IMG/VR virus record: IMGVR_UViG_3300028557_000216
Coordinates: 1-21,761 of that record
Length of the DNA: 21,761 bases
Origin: a virus
Strand: one strand, 5' to 3'
Below the pieces are notes generated by a model. It saw nothing but the letters and a program-made list of their open reading frames with translations, was not told the DNA's origin and made no database searches. This document shows, piece by piece, positions 12,523 to 20,314 of this stretch (the first letter of the stretch is position 1; the number at the start of each line of letters is the position of its first letter). Made by a program: the position numbers and the translations under genes.

Positions 12523-13725
12523 ATGAGCTTTACTAATATACGGGCAGATGTCCCTGTCTATGATTCTGCCGCCAATCTCCCAACTTTTCCAGAACCCGGC
12601 AATGCGGCGTCAACTAGAGACGGAAAGTTCTATGTTGCCGATGATTCTGGCTGGAATGAAATTGGTGGTGGAGGGGGCTCTGGTGACGTTACTGGCCCAT
12701 CTAGCTCAACAACAAACTCCCTGTCCTTTTGGACTGACACCACTGGAAATTCAATCGGAAGTTCAAGTGGTATAATTGCGTATTCTAATAATCAATTAGG
12801 AATTGGCAACTCTAGCCCGGTCGATAACTCATTGTCTGCATATAAAGCCGTAGATGGTGATGATACCTGGAGAAACGTAGAGTCTACTGTGGTTGTTCAG
12901 ACATCGGGAACTGGAGCTTATCAAGAAGCTCTATATGCCTCTGCTCGCGGAGCACATAATACCGGAACTGTGGATTTATTGCGCAACTATCTAACAAGCG
13001 AAATGCACGGAGATGGCACTGTCACCGAGGCCTATGGTGCCAGAGCTATAACTAGGCTATACGACCAAAATGCTCCAGGCGATACCAGTAGCGGTTTAAT
13101 TCAGAGCGGTTATGGATTAGAAGCTTATGTTGGGAACGTATCGACTTCTGGTAAAATCAGAACTGCTATCGGTGTGTATATTTCCCGTGCCCACGCAACC
13201 GGGTCTGATGGCGGCGGCGGTCTGCACCGCGCCGTGGGGCTTAAAATTGATAACGTCGTAGCATCGGGCGGGGACTCTAATGAGGCCTATACGATTGACA
13301 CCTCCGACTCGTCCGCTCCCATACTTTTCGGCCAGGACATCACGTTCGACACTGGATTCAGTTATTTTATCGGTAACTATAGCCAGCCAGTTGGAACTAT
13401 CTGGACCGGGGGGTTAAAATTCAGAGGAAACGGATACGCCATCTTGTTTGAGACTAACAATCTAGCACAAGATTACACGCTCCGCTGGCCGGACACGTTA
13501 GGTTCTTCTGGACAAACCATGGTCATTGATTCGGGATCAAACCTAAAATTCGGTTCGGTTGCCGATGTTGCAATTCAAACTACGGGAACTAGACCAACAG
13601 CTTCCAGCGACTTACGTGGAAAAATTTGGTTAGAGCAGGGTGGAGCTGGCGTTGCTGATGTTTTAAGTATCTGCGTAAAAGATGCGTCAGATAACTACGT
13701 ATGGAAAACTATTTCAATAACTTAA
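12523..13725 (+). CDS. Fibre-like virion protein, 400 aa
   Basis: The N-terminal ~45 residues (VPVYDSAANLPTFPEPGNAAS, DGKFYVADDSGWNEIG) look like a short attachment domain, followed by a Gly-rich linker (GGGGGSGDV). The rest is Gly/Ser/Thr/Asn-rich repetitive beta sequence, as in trimeric fibres. The C-terminus (DLRGKIWLEQGGAGVADVLS, ICVKDASDNYVW) matches a pattern common at the ends of phage fibre and head-fibre proteins (from memory). Because it sits in the head module before the scaffold, a head fibre or appendage is as likely as a tail fibre. Confidence 0.65.
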   Translation: MSFTNIRADVPVYDSAANLPTFPEPGNAASTRDGKFYVADDSGWNEIGGGGGSGDVTGPSSSTTNSLSFWTDTTGNSIGSSSGIIAYSNNQLGIGNSSPVDNSLSAYKAVDGDDTWRNVESTVVVQTSGTGAYQEALYASARGAHNTGTVDLLRNYLTSEMHGDGTVTEAYGARAITRLYDQNAPGDTSSGLIQSGYGLEAYVGNVSTSGKIRTAIGVYISRAHATGSDGGGGLHRAVGLKIDNVVASGGDSNEAYTIDTSDSSAPILFGQDITFDTGFSYFIGNYSQPVGTIWTGGLKFRGNGYAILFETNNLAQDYTLRWPDTLGSSGQTMVIDSGSNLKFGSVADVAIQTTGTRPTASSDLRGKIWLEQGGAGVADVLSICVKDASDNYVWKTISIT

Positions 13726-13743
13726 TTTCAAAGGAATTTATTT

Positions 13744-13932
13744 ATGAGTGATGTTTGGGATGATGAGTCTAAAAAATATGTAAGCGAAGAAGAGCTAGAA
13801 AAACGTAAAGCTCGTCGAAAAGCTTTAGAAGGTATGGGCCTTCGTTCTGATAAGGCAGAAAAAACACAGGACGGTGCTCGTAAACAGACGCGTTCTTGGT
13901 CAATTTTTGATAAGGTTAAAGGTAATGGGTAA
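13744..13932 (+). CDS. Small charged hypothetical protein, 62 aa
   Basis: AAAGGA 8 nt before the ATG. The product MSDVWDDESKKYVSEEELEK is highly charged, with an Arg/Lys helix (KRKARRKALEGMGLR), and ends SWSIFDKVKGNG. It overlaps the next gene by 8 nt. No family is recognised. In the head operon it may be a minor structural or assembly factor. Confidence 0.65.
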   Translation: MSDVWDDESKKYVSEEELEKRKARRKALEGMGLRSDKAEKTQDGARKQTRSWSIFDKVKGNG

Positions 13933-14416
13933 TAAACTAAAGAAAAATCCAGAGGACGTTGGACCGAAGCGTCGAGAATATTATGACGCTTCGCCCGAAG
14001 AACAAGCACTTTTAGATAAAATCGCAATGCTCGAATCTAGTGGAGGGAAGGATATGGCTCATGACGAGATTCAATCCCCAAATAGTATCCATTCCGGAGA
14101 CTCGGCATATGGAACTTTTGGTTTAATGCCCAATACTATTGAGCAGATTACCAAAGTTTCACCACGTATGGGCATTGCTTCACCCGAACTTCGCAGTATT
14201 AAAGGTCTACCTGCAGATCAACAACTAGAAGAAGTAAAGAAAAATCCAGATTTAGAGCAAGAATCGGCTTTAAACCTACTTCGGATGATTAAAAGACAAA
14301 AGCCAACAGAAGAGCAGGCAGCTTATATGTGGCAATATGGACATAATAAGGTTCCGCCTAAGGAAAAAGTAGAAAAAAGCGACCGTGGTCGTAAATTTAA
14401 AGCCCTTAAAAAATAA
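13925..14416 (+). CDS. Lytic transglycosylase-like protein, 163 aa
   Basis: I start at the ATG at 13925, which overlaps the previous stop. The longer frame from 13874 lies mostly inside the previous gene. It contains KIAMLESSGGKD with the candidate catalytic Glu37, AYGTFGLMPNT (61-71) and later AAYMWQYGHN, the pattern of an SLT-type muramidase domain. A cluster of Lys/Glu follows at the C-terminus. In a virion operon such enzymes open the cell wall during DNA entry. Part of the domain is short compared with typical SLT domains, so activity is not certain. Confidence 0.7.
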   Translation: MGNKLKKNPEDVGPKRREYYDASPEEQALLDKIAMLESSGGKDMAHDEIQSPNSIHSGDSAYGTFGLMPNTIEQITKVSPRMGIASPELRSIKGLPADQQLEEVKKNPDLEQESALNLLRMIKRQKPTEEQAAYMWQYGHNKVPPKEKVEKSDRGRKFKALKK

Positions 14417-14490
14417 TATTATATAAGCGATACGCAATTACGCATTCGCTAACCGTAGCTATCCCAAATGGGACGCAACAAGGAGAATAT
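14417..14490 (+). promoter_or_regulatory. Leader of the scaffold gene
   Basis: The 74-nt gap has TATATAAGCG, a 5-bp stem AGCGA/TCGCT, a small TCCC-AAAT-GGGA hairpin and AAGGAG 5 nt before the ATG. A promoter is possible but no -35 is clear. Confidence 0.3.
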
Positions 14491-15489
14491 ATGTCAGACG
14501 AAATGTCCACACAATCCGCCCCGGCACCACAAAATAGCCAAGAACCATCGGAAACTGAAGTTCCTGAGCTTTCAAATGAAGGTCTAGAGAACGAACCTGG
14601 TGGTGAAGAGCAACAAGCGCTTTCATCTAGCGAAGAAAAAGATCTTAAAAAGCTAGAAAGTAAAGAAAAGCTCACTAAAAGCGAAGCCAAACGCTTAAAA
14701 ACCCTTAAAATTAAGGTAGATGGTGTTGAATATGACGAAGAATTGCCATTTGAAATCCCTGATGACGCTAAATCTGTGGATTATATGCGTAAACAGCTCC
14801 AAATGTCAAAGTCTTCGCATAAAAGATATCAAGAACACGCAAAACTTGAGCGCGATGTCAATGAATTCCTAGAAGTTCTTCGTAATAATCCGGAGCAGGT
14901 ACTAAGCGACCCCTCTCTCGGTATTGATATTAAGAAACTTGCACAACAAGTCATTGAACGTGAAATTGAAAATGCCAAAAAGTCACCTGAACAGCTAGAA
15001 CGTGAAAAACTTGAACAAGAACTTAAAGCTCTTCGTGATGAACGTGAAAAAGAAAAGAAAGATGGTGAGGCTAAGCGTCGTGAAATGCTAGAAGAACAGG
15101 CTTTCCAACGTTACGACTCACAACTTGACGCGGCCCTAGCCAAATCAGACATTCCTAAGTCTCCGTATACTATTAAACGTATTGCTGACTGGATGATGCT
15201 TGCTATTGAGAACGATATCGACGTAAGTCCTGAGGAAGTAATTCCTTTGGTACGGGATGAGTTTATTAACGATACCCGTGCTATGTTTGGATCTATGCCT
15301 TTAGAAGTTATTGAGGGCATTGTCGGAAAAGATACACTTAATAAGATCCGTAAACAGACTGTAGCGGCTAAAAAGGCCCAAATGCCCCCCACGCCGTTTA
15401 AAAGTGCCGTAAAGGAGACGGCTAAAACGGGTCAAAAGGAAAATCAAGAAGACAAGAAGGTTTCTTATAAAGATTTCTTCAAAATTTAA
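14491..15489 (+). CDS. Capsid scaffolding protein, 332 aa
   Basis: It lies before the capsid genes and is very rich in Glu, Lys and Gln. The N-terminus is disordered and acidic (SNEGLENEPGGEEQQALSSS). A central long coiled coil spans roughly 160-210 (SPEQLEREKLEQELKALRDE and following). The C-terminus is basic, with KKVSYKDFFKI ending the chain, reminiscent of the coat-binding ends of scaffolds. It would guide capsid assembly and leave the head before packaging. There is no protease motif. Homology cannot be judged from such low-complexity sequence, so the call rests on position and composition. Confidence 0.8.
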   Translation: MSDEMSTQSAPAPQNSQEPSETEVPELSNEGLENEPGGEEQQALSSSEEKDLKKLESKEKLTKSEAKRLKTLKIKVDGVEYDEELPFEIPDDAKSVDYMRKQLQMSKSSHKRYQEHAKLERDVNEFLEVLRNNPEQVLSDPSLGIDIKKLAQQVIEREIENAKKSPEQLEREKLEQELKALRDEREKEKKDGEAKRREMLEEQAFQRYDSQLDAALAKSDIPKSPYTIKRIADWMMLAIENDIDVSPEEVIPLVRDEFINDTRAMFGSMPLEVIEGIVGKDTLNKIRKQTVAAKKAQMPPTPFKSAVKETAKTGQKENQEDKKVSYKDFFKI

Positions 15490-15496
15490 CAACTAA
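15486..15496 (+). promoter_or_regulatory. TTAACAACTAA motif, copy 5, before the capsid genes
   Basis: The exact motif includes the scaffold stop codon and opens a 127-nt gap before the decoration-like gene. The gap also contains CTTATAATAAGC and AAAGGA 7 nt before the next ATG. Late promoter or operator function is inferred. Confidence 0.5.
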
Positions 15497-15616
15497 CTAT
15501 TGATAGGCTTATAATAAGCGGCTTCTTTCTACCCTTAGGCGAAAGAATACCAAATATCTAGAGGCATGTCAAGAAAAAAGCAACAACACAACATTATTAT
15601 ATAAAAGGAAAAACAA

Positions 15617-16093
15617 ATGGCATACGAATCAAAAGATTCACAAGTTCGCAGCCGCCAACTAAAGGTCCAGAAGGTATCCATCCCTTTCCAGATCGTTGGT
15701 AGTGCTACCCCCGCCGCTAAAGTTCTTACTAGCGACGAGCCCTCGCTCCTGTTCTTGGCTGTAGAAGGTATCGACAATATTACGGTCGCCTCAGGTGCCC
15801 TAAATTCTGACGACACCGTTCCTACGCTAGCAAGTGCTGCCGACGCAACTGGGATTTTCTCAGTTCTCGTCCGCATCCAAGAACAAGTCGAAAAAGTTGT
15901 CTCTGCTAAGGTATCGTGCCTTAGCTCTGCCGACCTAGTTACATGCACTCTTCCCTCAGCTCCAGCAAGCGGCATTGTCGCTGGCGGTGCTTTGGATAAG
16001 ATTGTACTAAACGTCGATTCTGGCCTAGCTCTAACCTCTGGAACCCGTCAACTCTGCCTAGAGCTAGAGTACGTTGTTGCAGAAGACGCTTAA
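15617..16093 (+). CDS. Probable capsid decoration or minor head protein, 158 aa
   Basis: It is situated directly before the major capsid gene. Residues ~17-60 and ~90-158 are beta-rich (KVQKVSIPFQIVGSATPAAK; SAKVSCLSSADLVTCTLPSA), ending QLCLELEYVVAEDA. It shares with the capsid gene a C-ending codon preference and higher GC than neighbours, a mark of abundant virion proteins. No family is recognised; head-decoration (cement) proteins often sit here. Confidence 0.6.
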   Translation: MAYESKDSQVRSRQLKVQKVSIPFQIVGSATPAAKVLTSDEPSLLFLAVEGIDNITVASGALNSDDTVPTLASAADATGIFSVLVRIQEQVEKVVSAKVSCLSSADLVTCTLPSAPASGIVAGGALDKIVLNVDSGLALTSGTRQLCLELEYVVAEDA

Positions 16094-16122
16094 TAAACTT
16101 AATAAATAGGAGAAAATAACAA

Positions 16123-18781
16123 ATGTCTACTTCAGTTAATACTTTTGGTACGCCAAACAATACGGTTGGCAACCTTAACGGCCTCTTTAGTTAATTTGAA
16201 GAGGTCGGGTAAACCCCCGACAAGCGAAAGCTTGTAAAACTGCGTGAATTGCTGGAAATCCTACGGGACAATCAGCAGCCAAGGCTCTCTAGAAGAGCAA
16301 GGTCCAGAGACTAAAAATTTAGAATAATCCTGATCGCATAGCGAGTTGGAGAATAAAATGCTTAATAAAGATAAAAGAAGTCTTATCCTATCCATGGTTT
16401 TGGGAGACGGATGTCTGCACTATATAAAAAATGCGGGATCAGTCTATGGCGGTCTTTCGATTGACCACGGAACTTCCCAAGCCGATTATGTTGCCTGGAA
16501 AGCTCAAATCGTTTCATCCATAACTGGTAGAAACGTTAAAGTTAGACAAGGACATAAAGGGAAATCTGTACAATTCCAAGTTTGTTGGAAGCGTCTCAGA
16601 GCATGGAGAAAGTTTACATATCCCAATGGAAAAAAGGAGATTATAAAAATCCTTCCTTTTTTAAAGCATCCGGAGTTTGCCGCAGCAGTGTGGCTTATGG
16701 ATGACGGATATGTTGAGACTAGTGGATTCCAAATGATCCATGGAGTAAAGACCACGAAGAGTGCAAGGTTTAGAATCTTTACATATAGCGAATCTATTTC
16801 AGATCATGATGTATTAATCAAATGGTTTGAAACACAGCTTGGAGTAAAGCCCAAAGTTAGGTTTATGAATGATAAAAGGACATCTAAAACCTATCCATTC
16901 CTAGCCTTTACGGAAAAAGACTCCTTAAAGATATGGCATACAATCCGAGACACGGTTCTTGGACTTAAAAGTATGCAACATAAATTTAGATATATTGAGC
17001 AAGTTTATCAATTCAGAATTTTACAGCGCGCGGCTGGCAATAAGCCAGATGATATAGTCCGACACTCCAAGTAATTGGAGCAAACAGTTCGAAAGAAACT
17101 TATGCGAATAAGCTTAAAGAACTTATTCCGGATGGCGTAAAGCTAGTAAATCGCGTGGCATTCATGGAGAAATCCAAGATGCCTGGCAATTTGTACCATC
17201 AGCCAGTTATTTTGGGGATGGAGCACGGTAAAGTTTAATGCCGTGCTAATAAATTGGTGAAAAAACTTGGAAAGCTAAGTTAGATGTGATAGGATAGATA
17301 TATGAGATACGGAATAATCTACAAAATTAAGAATAATGTGAACGGAAAAGAGTATGTTGGTCAAACAACTGGCTCAGTTTCTCGTCGCTTTAATTCTCAT
17401 TGTGTAGAAAAACGTAATCGTCATATTTCTAATGCTATCCGAAGCTATGGAAAAGAAAACTTTACTGTTGGGGAAATCTGTAAAAATACAGGCAGGAGAA
17501 AAAGTAGCTTAGGGTGGAAGTTTTTCTATCTATCTGAATATGCCAATCAGAGCGGAAGTGTTGGACTTAAAAGTTCTTCACACGCGCAACGACTAGGAAT
17601 TGAACCCGCGAAAGCGGAATAGAATATTCCCACGAGTCACCGACAGAAGCTCATGGCTTCTGAAAAGATAGTCTGAACTTATAGGAAACTATAAGAAGTA
17701 GGGGATAAAGAGCCCTTACGATAACAAAATGGTTACTTTCGCCGCTTCTGACGAAGATGCGTTCAACCTTAACCCCGCCGTCGCTGGCGTAATCAAGGAC
17801 GCTCAGATCCGTGGGAACCCTATCCTCATGCGTTCTGTCCTTGGTTATTCTGCCGCTTCGCGTGCTTCACAAGGTACGGCTCAAGCCTTCATGGACGCCA
17901 CCAAGTATCTTGTAGCGAACATGCTCCGTTCACTAGCCAAAAAGCTAGAGATCGAAATGTTCTACGGTCAAGTTGGTTACGCCACCGTTGCTAGCGTCTC
18001 TGCTGCTGATATCACGATCACCACTGCCGAGTGGGCTCCTGGTATCTGGGCCGGTGCTGAGAACATGCCTATCGAAATTCGTGATGCCTCTGGTGCCGTT
18101 TCTCGCGGAGAATTCTCTGTTAAGAACGTCAACATGGACACTCGCGTAGTTACCCTTAAGACCTCTGCTGGTGCCGCTGGCGTAGTTGCCACCGACGTAA
18201 TCTGGCACAAAGGCGCTTACGGTAACGAATTCCCTGGCGTACATAAGATCCTAACCTCAACTGGTACGTTGTTCAACATCGACACCGCTACCTACAACCT
18301 CTTCAAGGGTAACGAATACTCTGCTAGCTCTGGCGCTCTTAGCTTCCCCAAGCTTAACAACGCCGTTGCTCGTGCAGTAGAAAAGGGCCTTGACAGCAAA
18401 GTAATTTGCTACGTCAACCCCCGTACCTGGAGTTCACTCCTTTCCGACCAAGCGGCTCTCCGTAAGTATGATTCGTCATACAGCGCTGCTAAAGTTGAGA
18501 ACGGTAGCAAGAGCATCCTCTTCCATTCACAGAATGGTGACATTGAAATCGAACCCTCGATCTATGTCAAAGAAGGCTACTCTTACCTCCTAAGCCTCGA
18601 TGACTGGAGCCGTGTCGGTAGTTCTGACATGACCTTCACTCTTCCCGGCCAAAAAGACGAGTTCTTCCGCCATCTCTCTGAGAGCGCCGGATTTGAGCTT
18701 CGCCTTTGGAGCGATCAGGCCCTCTTCTGCTCCGCTCCTGGTAAGAGCACGCTCATCTACGCAATTGTTAACCCCGTATAA
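16123..18781 (+). CDS. Major capsid protein, split by two group I introns (417 aa after splicing)
   Basis: Three exons: 16123-16188, 17092-17229 and 17732-18781. Joining them gives MSTSVNTFGT...NGLF | KETYANKLKELIPDG...GMEHG | VTFAASDEDAFNLNPAV and onward, uninterrupted to the stop. Both junctions fall between codons. The order scaffold/decoration/this gene/terminator and the content (LYHQPVILGMEHG, NMLRSLAKKLEIEMFYGQ, CYVNPRTWSSLLSDQ) support a major capsid protein, possibly of the N4 gp56-like family (uncertain). Codons are strongly C-ending, unlike the introns. AGGAG lies 10 nt before the ATG. The ATG at 17729 spans the intron 2 end, so the 350-codon frame starting there is not the true protein. 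Confidence 0.88.
16189..17091 (+). mobile_element. Group I intron 1 in the capsid gene (903 nt)
   Basis: P1: exon end CCTCTTT (16182-16188) pairs with GAAGAGG (16198-16204), with U.G at the splice site. P2 is GTCGGG/CCCGAC (16204-16221); CAAGC-GAAA-GCTTG follows. Core elements: P AATTGCTGGAAATCC (16247), Q AATCAGCAGCC (16270), R CCAGAGACTAAA (16304), S GATATAGTCC (17051). GACTA/TAGTC forms P7. P9 is CTCCAA/TTGGAG (17065-17080). The intron ends in G17091. P10 could use AAA of exon 2 with TTT at 16195-16197. The endonuclease gene sits between R and S (P8 region). Confidence 0.9.
16358..17074 (+). CDS. LAGLIDADG homing endonuclease in intron 1, 238 aa
   Basis: I start at the ATG at 16358 with TTGGAG 6 nt upstream; an in-frame TTG at 16346 lies inside that site. 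The two LAGLIDADG dodecapeptides are LILSMVLGDG (9-18) and AAAVWLMDDGY (108-118), the LAGLIDADG_2 type known from phage and organelle introns. The spacing of about 100 residues is right for a single-chain enzyme. The last ~8 codons (PDDIVRHSK) overlap the S element of the intron core, so ORF and ribozyme share bases. It should cut intronless capsid genes to spread the intron. Confidence 0.9.
   Translation: MLNKDKRSLILSMVLGDGCLHYIKNAGSVYGGLSIDHGTSQADYVAWKAQIVSSITGRNVKVRQGHKGKSVQFQVCWKRLRAWRKFTYPNGKKEIIKILPFLKHPEFAAAVWLMDDGYVETSGFQMIHGVKTTKSARFRIFTYSESISDHDVLIKWFETQLGVKPKVRFMNDKRTSKTYPFLAFTEKDSLKIWHTIRDTVLGLKSMQHKFRYIEQVYQFRILQRAAGNKPDDIVRHSK
17230..17731 (+). mobile_element. Group I intron 2 in the capsid gene (502 nt)
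   Basis: P1: exon GCACGGT (17223-17229) pairs with GCCGTGC (17240-17246), all seven positions with U.G at the cut. P10: exon 3 GTTA (17732-17735) pairs with TAAT just before the guide. R CAACGACTAGG (17587-17597) and S AAGATAGTCTGAAC (17665-17678) form P7 through GACTA/TAGTC and match the td-like (group IA2) pattern. Between them are CCGC-GAAA-GCGG, GGAATA/TATTCC and AGAAGC/GCTTCT. P9 CTTATAG-GAAA-CTATAAG follows. The intron ends in G17731. P and Q are not resolved. Confidence 0.88.
17302..17622 (+). CDS. Short GIY-YIG homing endonuclease in intron 2, 106 aa (probably internally deleted)
   Basis: AGGA lies about 7 nt before the ATG. GIIYKI (4-9), EYVGQTT (17-23), RRFNSHC and AIRSYGKENFTVGEI form the GIY-YIG catalytic core. 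At residues ~60-76, CKNTGRRKSSLGWKFFYL resembles the end of an IENR1-type DNA-binding module. I-TevI-like enzymes are about 245 aa, so the linker and most of the DNA-binding part are missing; activity is doubtful. The final ~13 codons overlap the R element of the intron, like the td intron arrangement with the ORF inserted in the P6 loop. Confidence 0.82.
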   Translation: MRYGIIYKIKNNVNGKEYVGQTTGSVSRRFNSHCVEKRNRHISNAIRSYGKENFTVGEICKNTGRRKSSLGWKFFYLSEYANQSGSVGLKSSSHAQRLGIEPAKAE

Positions 18782-18804
18782 GCAGCCGTAGCTGTTTAGA
18801 TTTG

Positions 18805-18844
18805 GAGGCCTGGGTAGAAATACTCGGGCCTTCTTTTTGTCTTT
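18805..18844 (+). terminator. Intrinsic terminator after the capsid gene
   Basis: GGCCTGGGTA (18807-18816) pairs with TACTCGGGCC (18821-18830), ten pairs including two G.U, closed by a GAAA loop and followed by TTCTTTTTGTCTTT. It ends the capsid transcript before the free-standing endonuclease. Confidence 0.9.
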
Positions 18845-18853
18845 AAATGGAGC

Positions 18854-18883
18854 TTGACAGAATAGTGTGTTCTGTGTTATAAT
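18854..18883 (+). promoter_or_regulatory. Consensus sigma70 promoter
   Basis: Perfect TTGACA (18854-18859), an 18-nt spacer and perfect TATAAT (18878-18883). The expected start point is at or next to the ATG at 18890, so the message would be leaderless or nearly so. Confidence 0.85.
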
Positions 18884-18889
18884 TTCATT

Positions 18890-20275
18890 ATGAAAAATAA
18901 AATTGATAAATCAAAGCCTAGGGATTGGCTTCCCGAGAATGTCATTGTCCATTCTTCTACAGATCTTTCAGCCCCAAAAACTAAGAAACAAAAATTCATT
19001 GACATTTTGTACGGTGAGTTTGAAACTTCCCTTAAATATCTTCAAATTGCGGCGCAAAGCACGCATCCCGATAGGAAAAACGAAAACCGCACCAAAACGA
19101 TGCTTTCTAAATACGGAGTAGTTAATAATTCCCAACTTCCGGAATACAAAGAGAAGTTTCGTTCCACTATGCTGTCGCGTTATGGTGTTGAGAACGCTTT
19201 AAAGAGTCCTGAGCTTCGTGATAAAGTGAAGAAGACAAATGTGTCCCGTTATGGGGCTGATTGGAAGCATGTTCAGACTGAAAAGGCACGCGCCGGGCTT
19301 CTTAAGAAATACGGAGTTAATAATCCGGGCAAAATTAATGCAAGGCCGGTGTTTTCGGGCAAAAATGCGCACGAAATTTCGAAAGAAAAGGATGTCCCAG
19401 TTTGTCTTATTTATCGTTATTTAAAAGAGCATGGAATTGAAGCCACAGAAGATTGGATTGAGAATCATAAATCGTACAAATCAATCCTAGAAACGCAATT
19501 CCAAAAGACCATAGAAAATCTTCCATCTTTTAATAAAAAGATTTGCGATGATCTGAAATACAAGCCGGACTTTAAACTATCAGAGGATACATATATTGAC
19601 GTTGATGGATTAATTTACCATTCAGATTTATACAAGAAAGATAATAAATATCACATTAATAAACGAATTGATTATGAAAATGTTGGATTGCGGCTTCTAC
19701 AATTTCGACAAGACGAGATTAAAGAACGCCCCCTTATTATTCAAAGCATGATTGGTAATATCAAGAAATCGAATACAAGAATCTTTGCTCGAAAATGCTC
19801 TCTTCAAGAAATCGAGTTTAAAGAAGCCTCAGAATTCCTAGAAAGGACTCACTTGATGGGGAAAGGTCCAGCTTCCAGAGCCCTCGGTCTTTTCTATGAT
19901 AATAAACTCGTTTCTGTCATGACTTTTAAAGAAACAAAAACGGGCTCTGAGATTGTTCGTTATTCAAATGAACTTAATACGTCCATTATTGGTGGCTTTT
20001 CTAAGCTCTGCAAGTTTTTAGAGGCTTTTGGTGGAGAAATCGTCTCATTTGTTGACCTTCGCTACGCCACCGGAGAGTCTTTAGAAAAGAACGCATTTAA
20101 ACGCTCTGGGACCACTCTTGGGTGGAAATGGACAGATGGGGTAAAGACCTTTAATAGACTGTATTGTAAGGCTAATATGGACGCCAGGGGGCTTTCCGAG
20201 AAAGAATACGCTAAAGAGTTAGGACTTTATAAGATATACGATGCCGGTCAGGCTAAATATGTAAAAACGTTATAG
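18890..20275 (+). CDS. Free-standing VSR/EDxHD-like homing endonuclease, 461 aa
   Basis: Three parts are visible. Residues ~65-150 carry four repeats of a 'KYGVxN...' unit (YG at 75, 98, 121 and 141), as in the DNA-binding regions of phage endonucleases. Residues ~195-280 are a PD-(D/E)XK/VSR-like nuclease: LETQFQ, KPDFKL, YIDVDGLIYHS, KYHINKR and LLQFRQDEI. Residues ~296-435 match a C-terminal module often fused to such nucleases (ARKCSLQEI, FLERTHLMGKG, IIGGFSKLCKFLE, GWKWTD). It resembles the I-Bth0305I class (from memory). It has its own sigma70 promoter, lies between a terminator and a structural gene and has no Shine-Dalgarno. It probably homes into a nearby gene. Confidence 0.85.
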   Translation: MKNKIDKSKPRDWLPENVIVHSSTDLSAPKTKKQKFIDILYGEFETSLKYLQIAAQSTHPDRKNENRTKTMLSKYGVVNNSQLPEYKEKFRSTMLSRYGVENALKSPELRDKVKKTNVSRYGADWKHVQTEKARAGLLKKYGVNNPGKINARPVFSGKNAHEISKEKDVPVCLIYRYLKEHGIEATEDWIENHKSYKSILETQFQKTIENLPSFNKKICDDLKYKPDFKLSEDTYIDVDGLIYHSDLYKKDNKYHINKRIDYENVGLRLLQFRQDEIKERPLIIQSMIGNIKKSNTRIFARKCSLQEIEFKEASEFLERTHLMGKGPASRALGLFYDNKLVSVMTFKETKTGSEIVRYSNELNTSIIGGFSKLCKFLEAFGGEIVSFVDLRYATGESLEKNAFKRSGTTLGWKWTDGVKTFNRLYCKANMDARGLSEKEYAKELGLYKIYDAGQAKYVKTL

Positions 20276-20299
20276 GCCCTATACTTTTATAGTTGGCGG

Positions 20300-20310
20300 T
20301 TAACAACTAA
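20300..20310 (+). promoter_or_regulatory. TTAACAACTAA motif, copy 6
   Basis: Exact motif ending 4 nt before the ATG at 20315. No Shine-Dalgarno is visible there (GGCGG is 15 nt away), as also seen at the minus-strand copy before the lysin. Confidence 0.45.
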
Positions 20311-20314
20311 TGTT

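Noticed and set aside
13874-13924. N-terminal extension of the transglycosylase-like protein
   Set aside because: It would overlap the 62-aa gene by 59 nt; the ATG at 13925 gives a normal 8-nt overlap.
17729-18781. 350-codon ORF as the complete capsid protein
   Set aside because: Its ATG spans the last bases of intron 2; exons 1 and 2 join to it in frame with clear group I splice signals.
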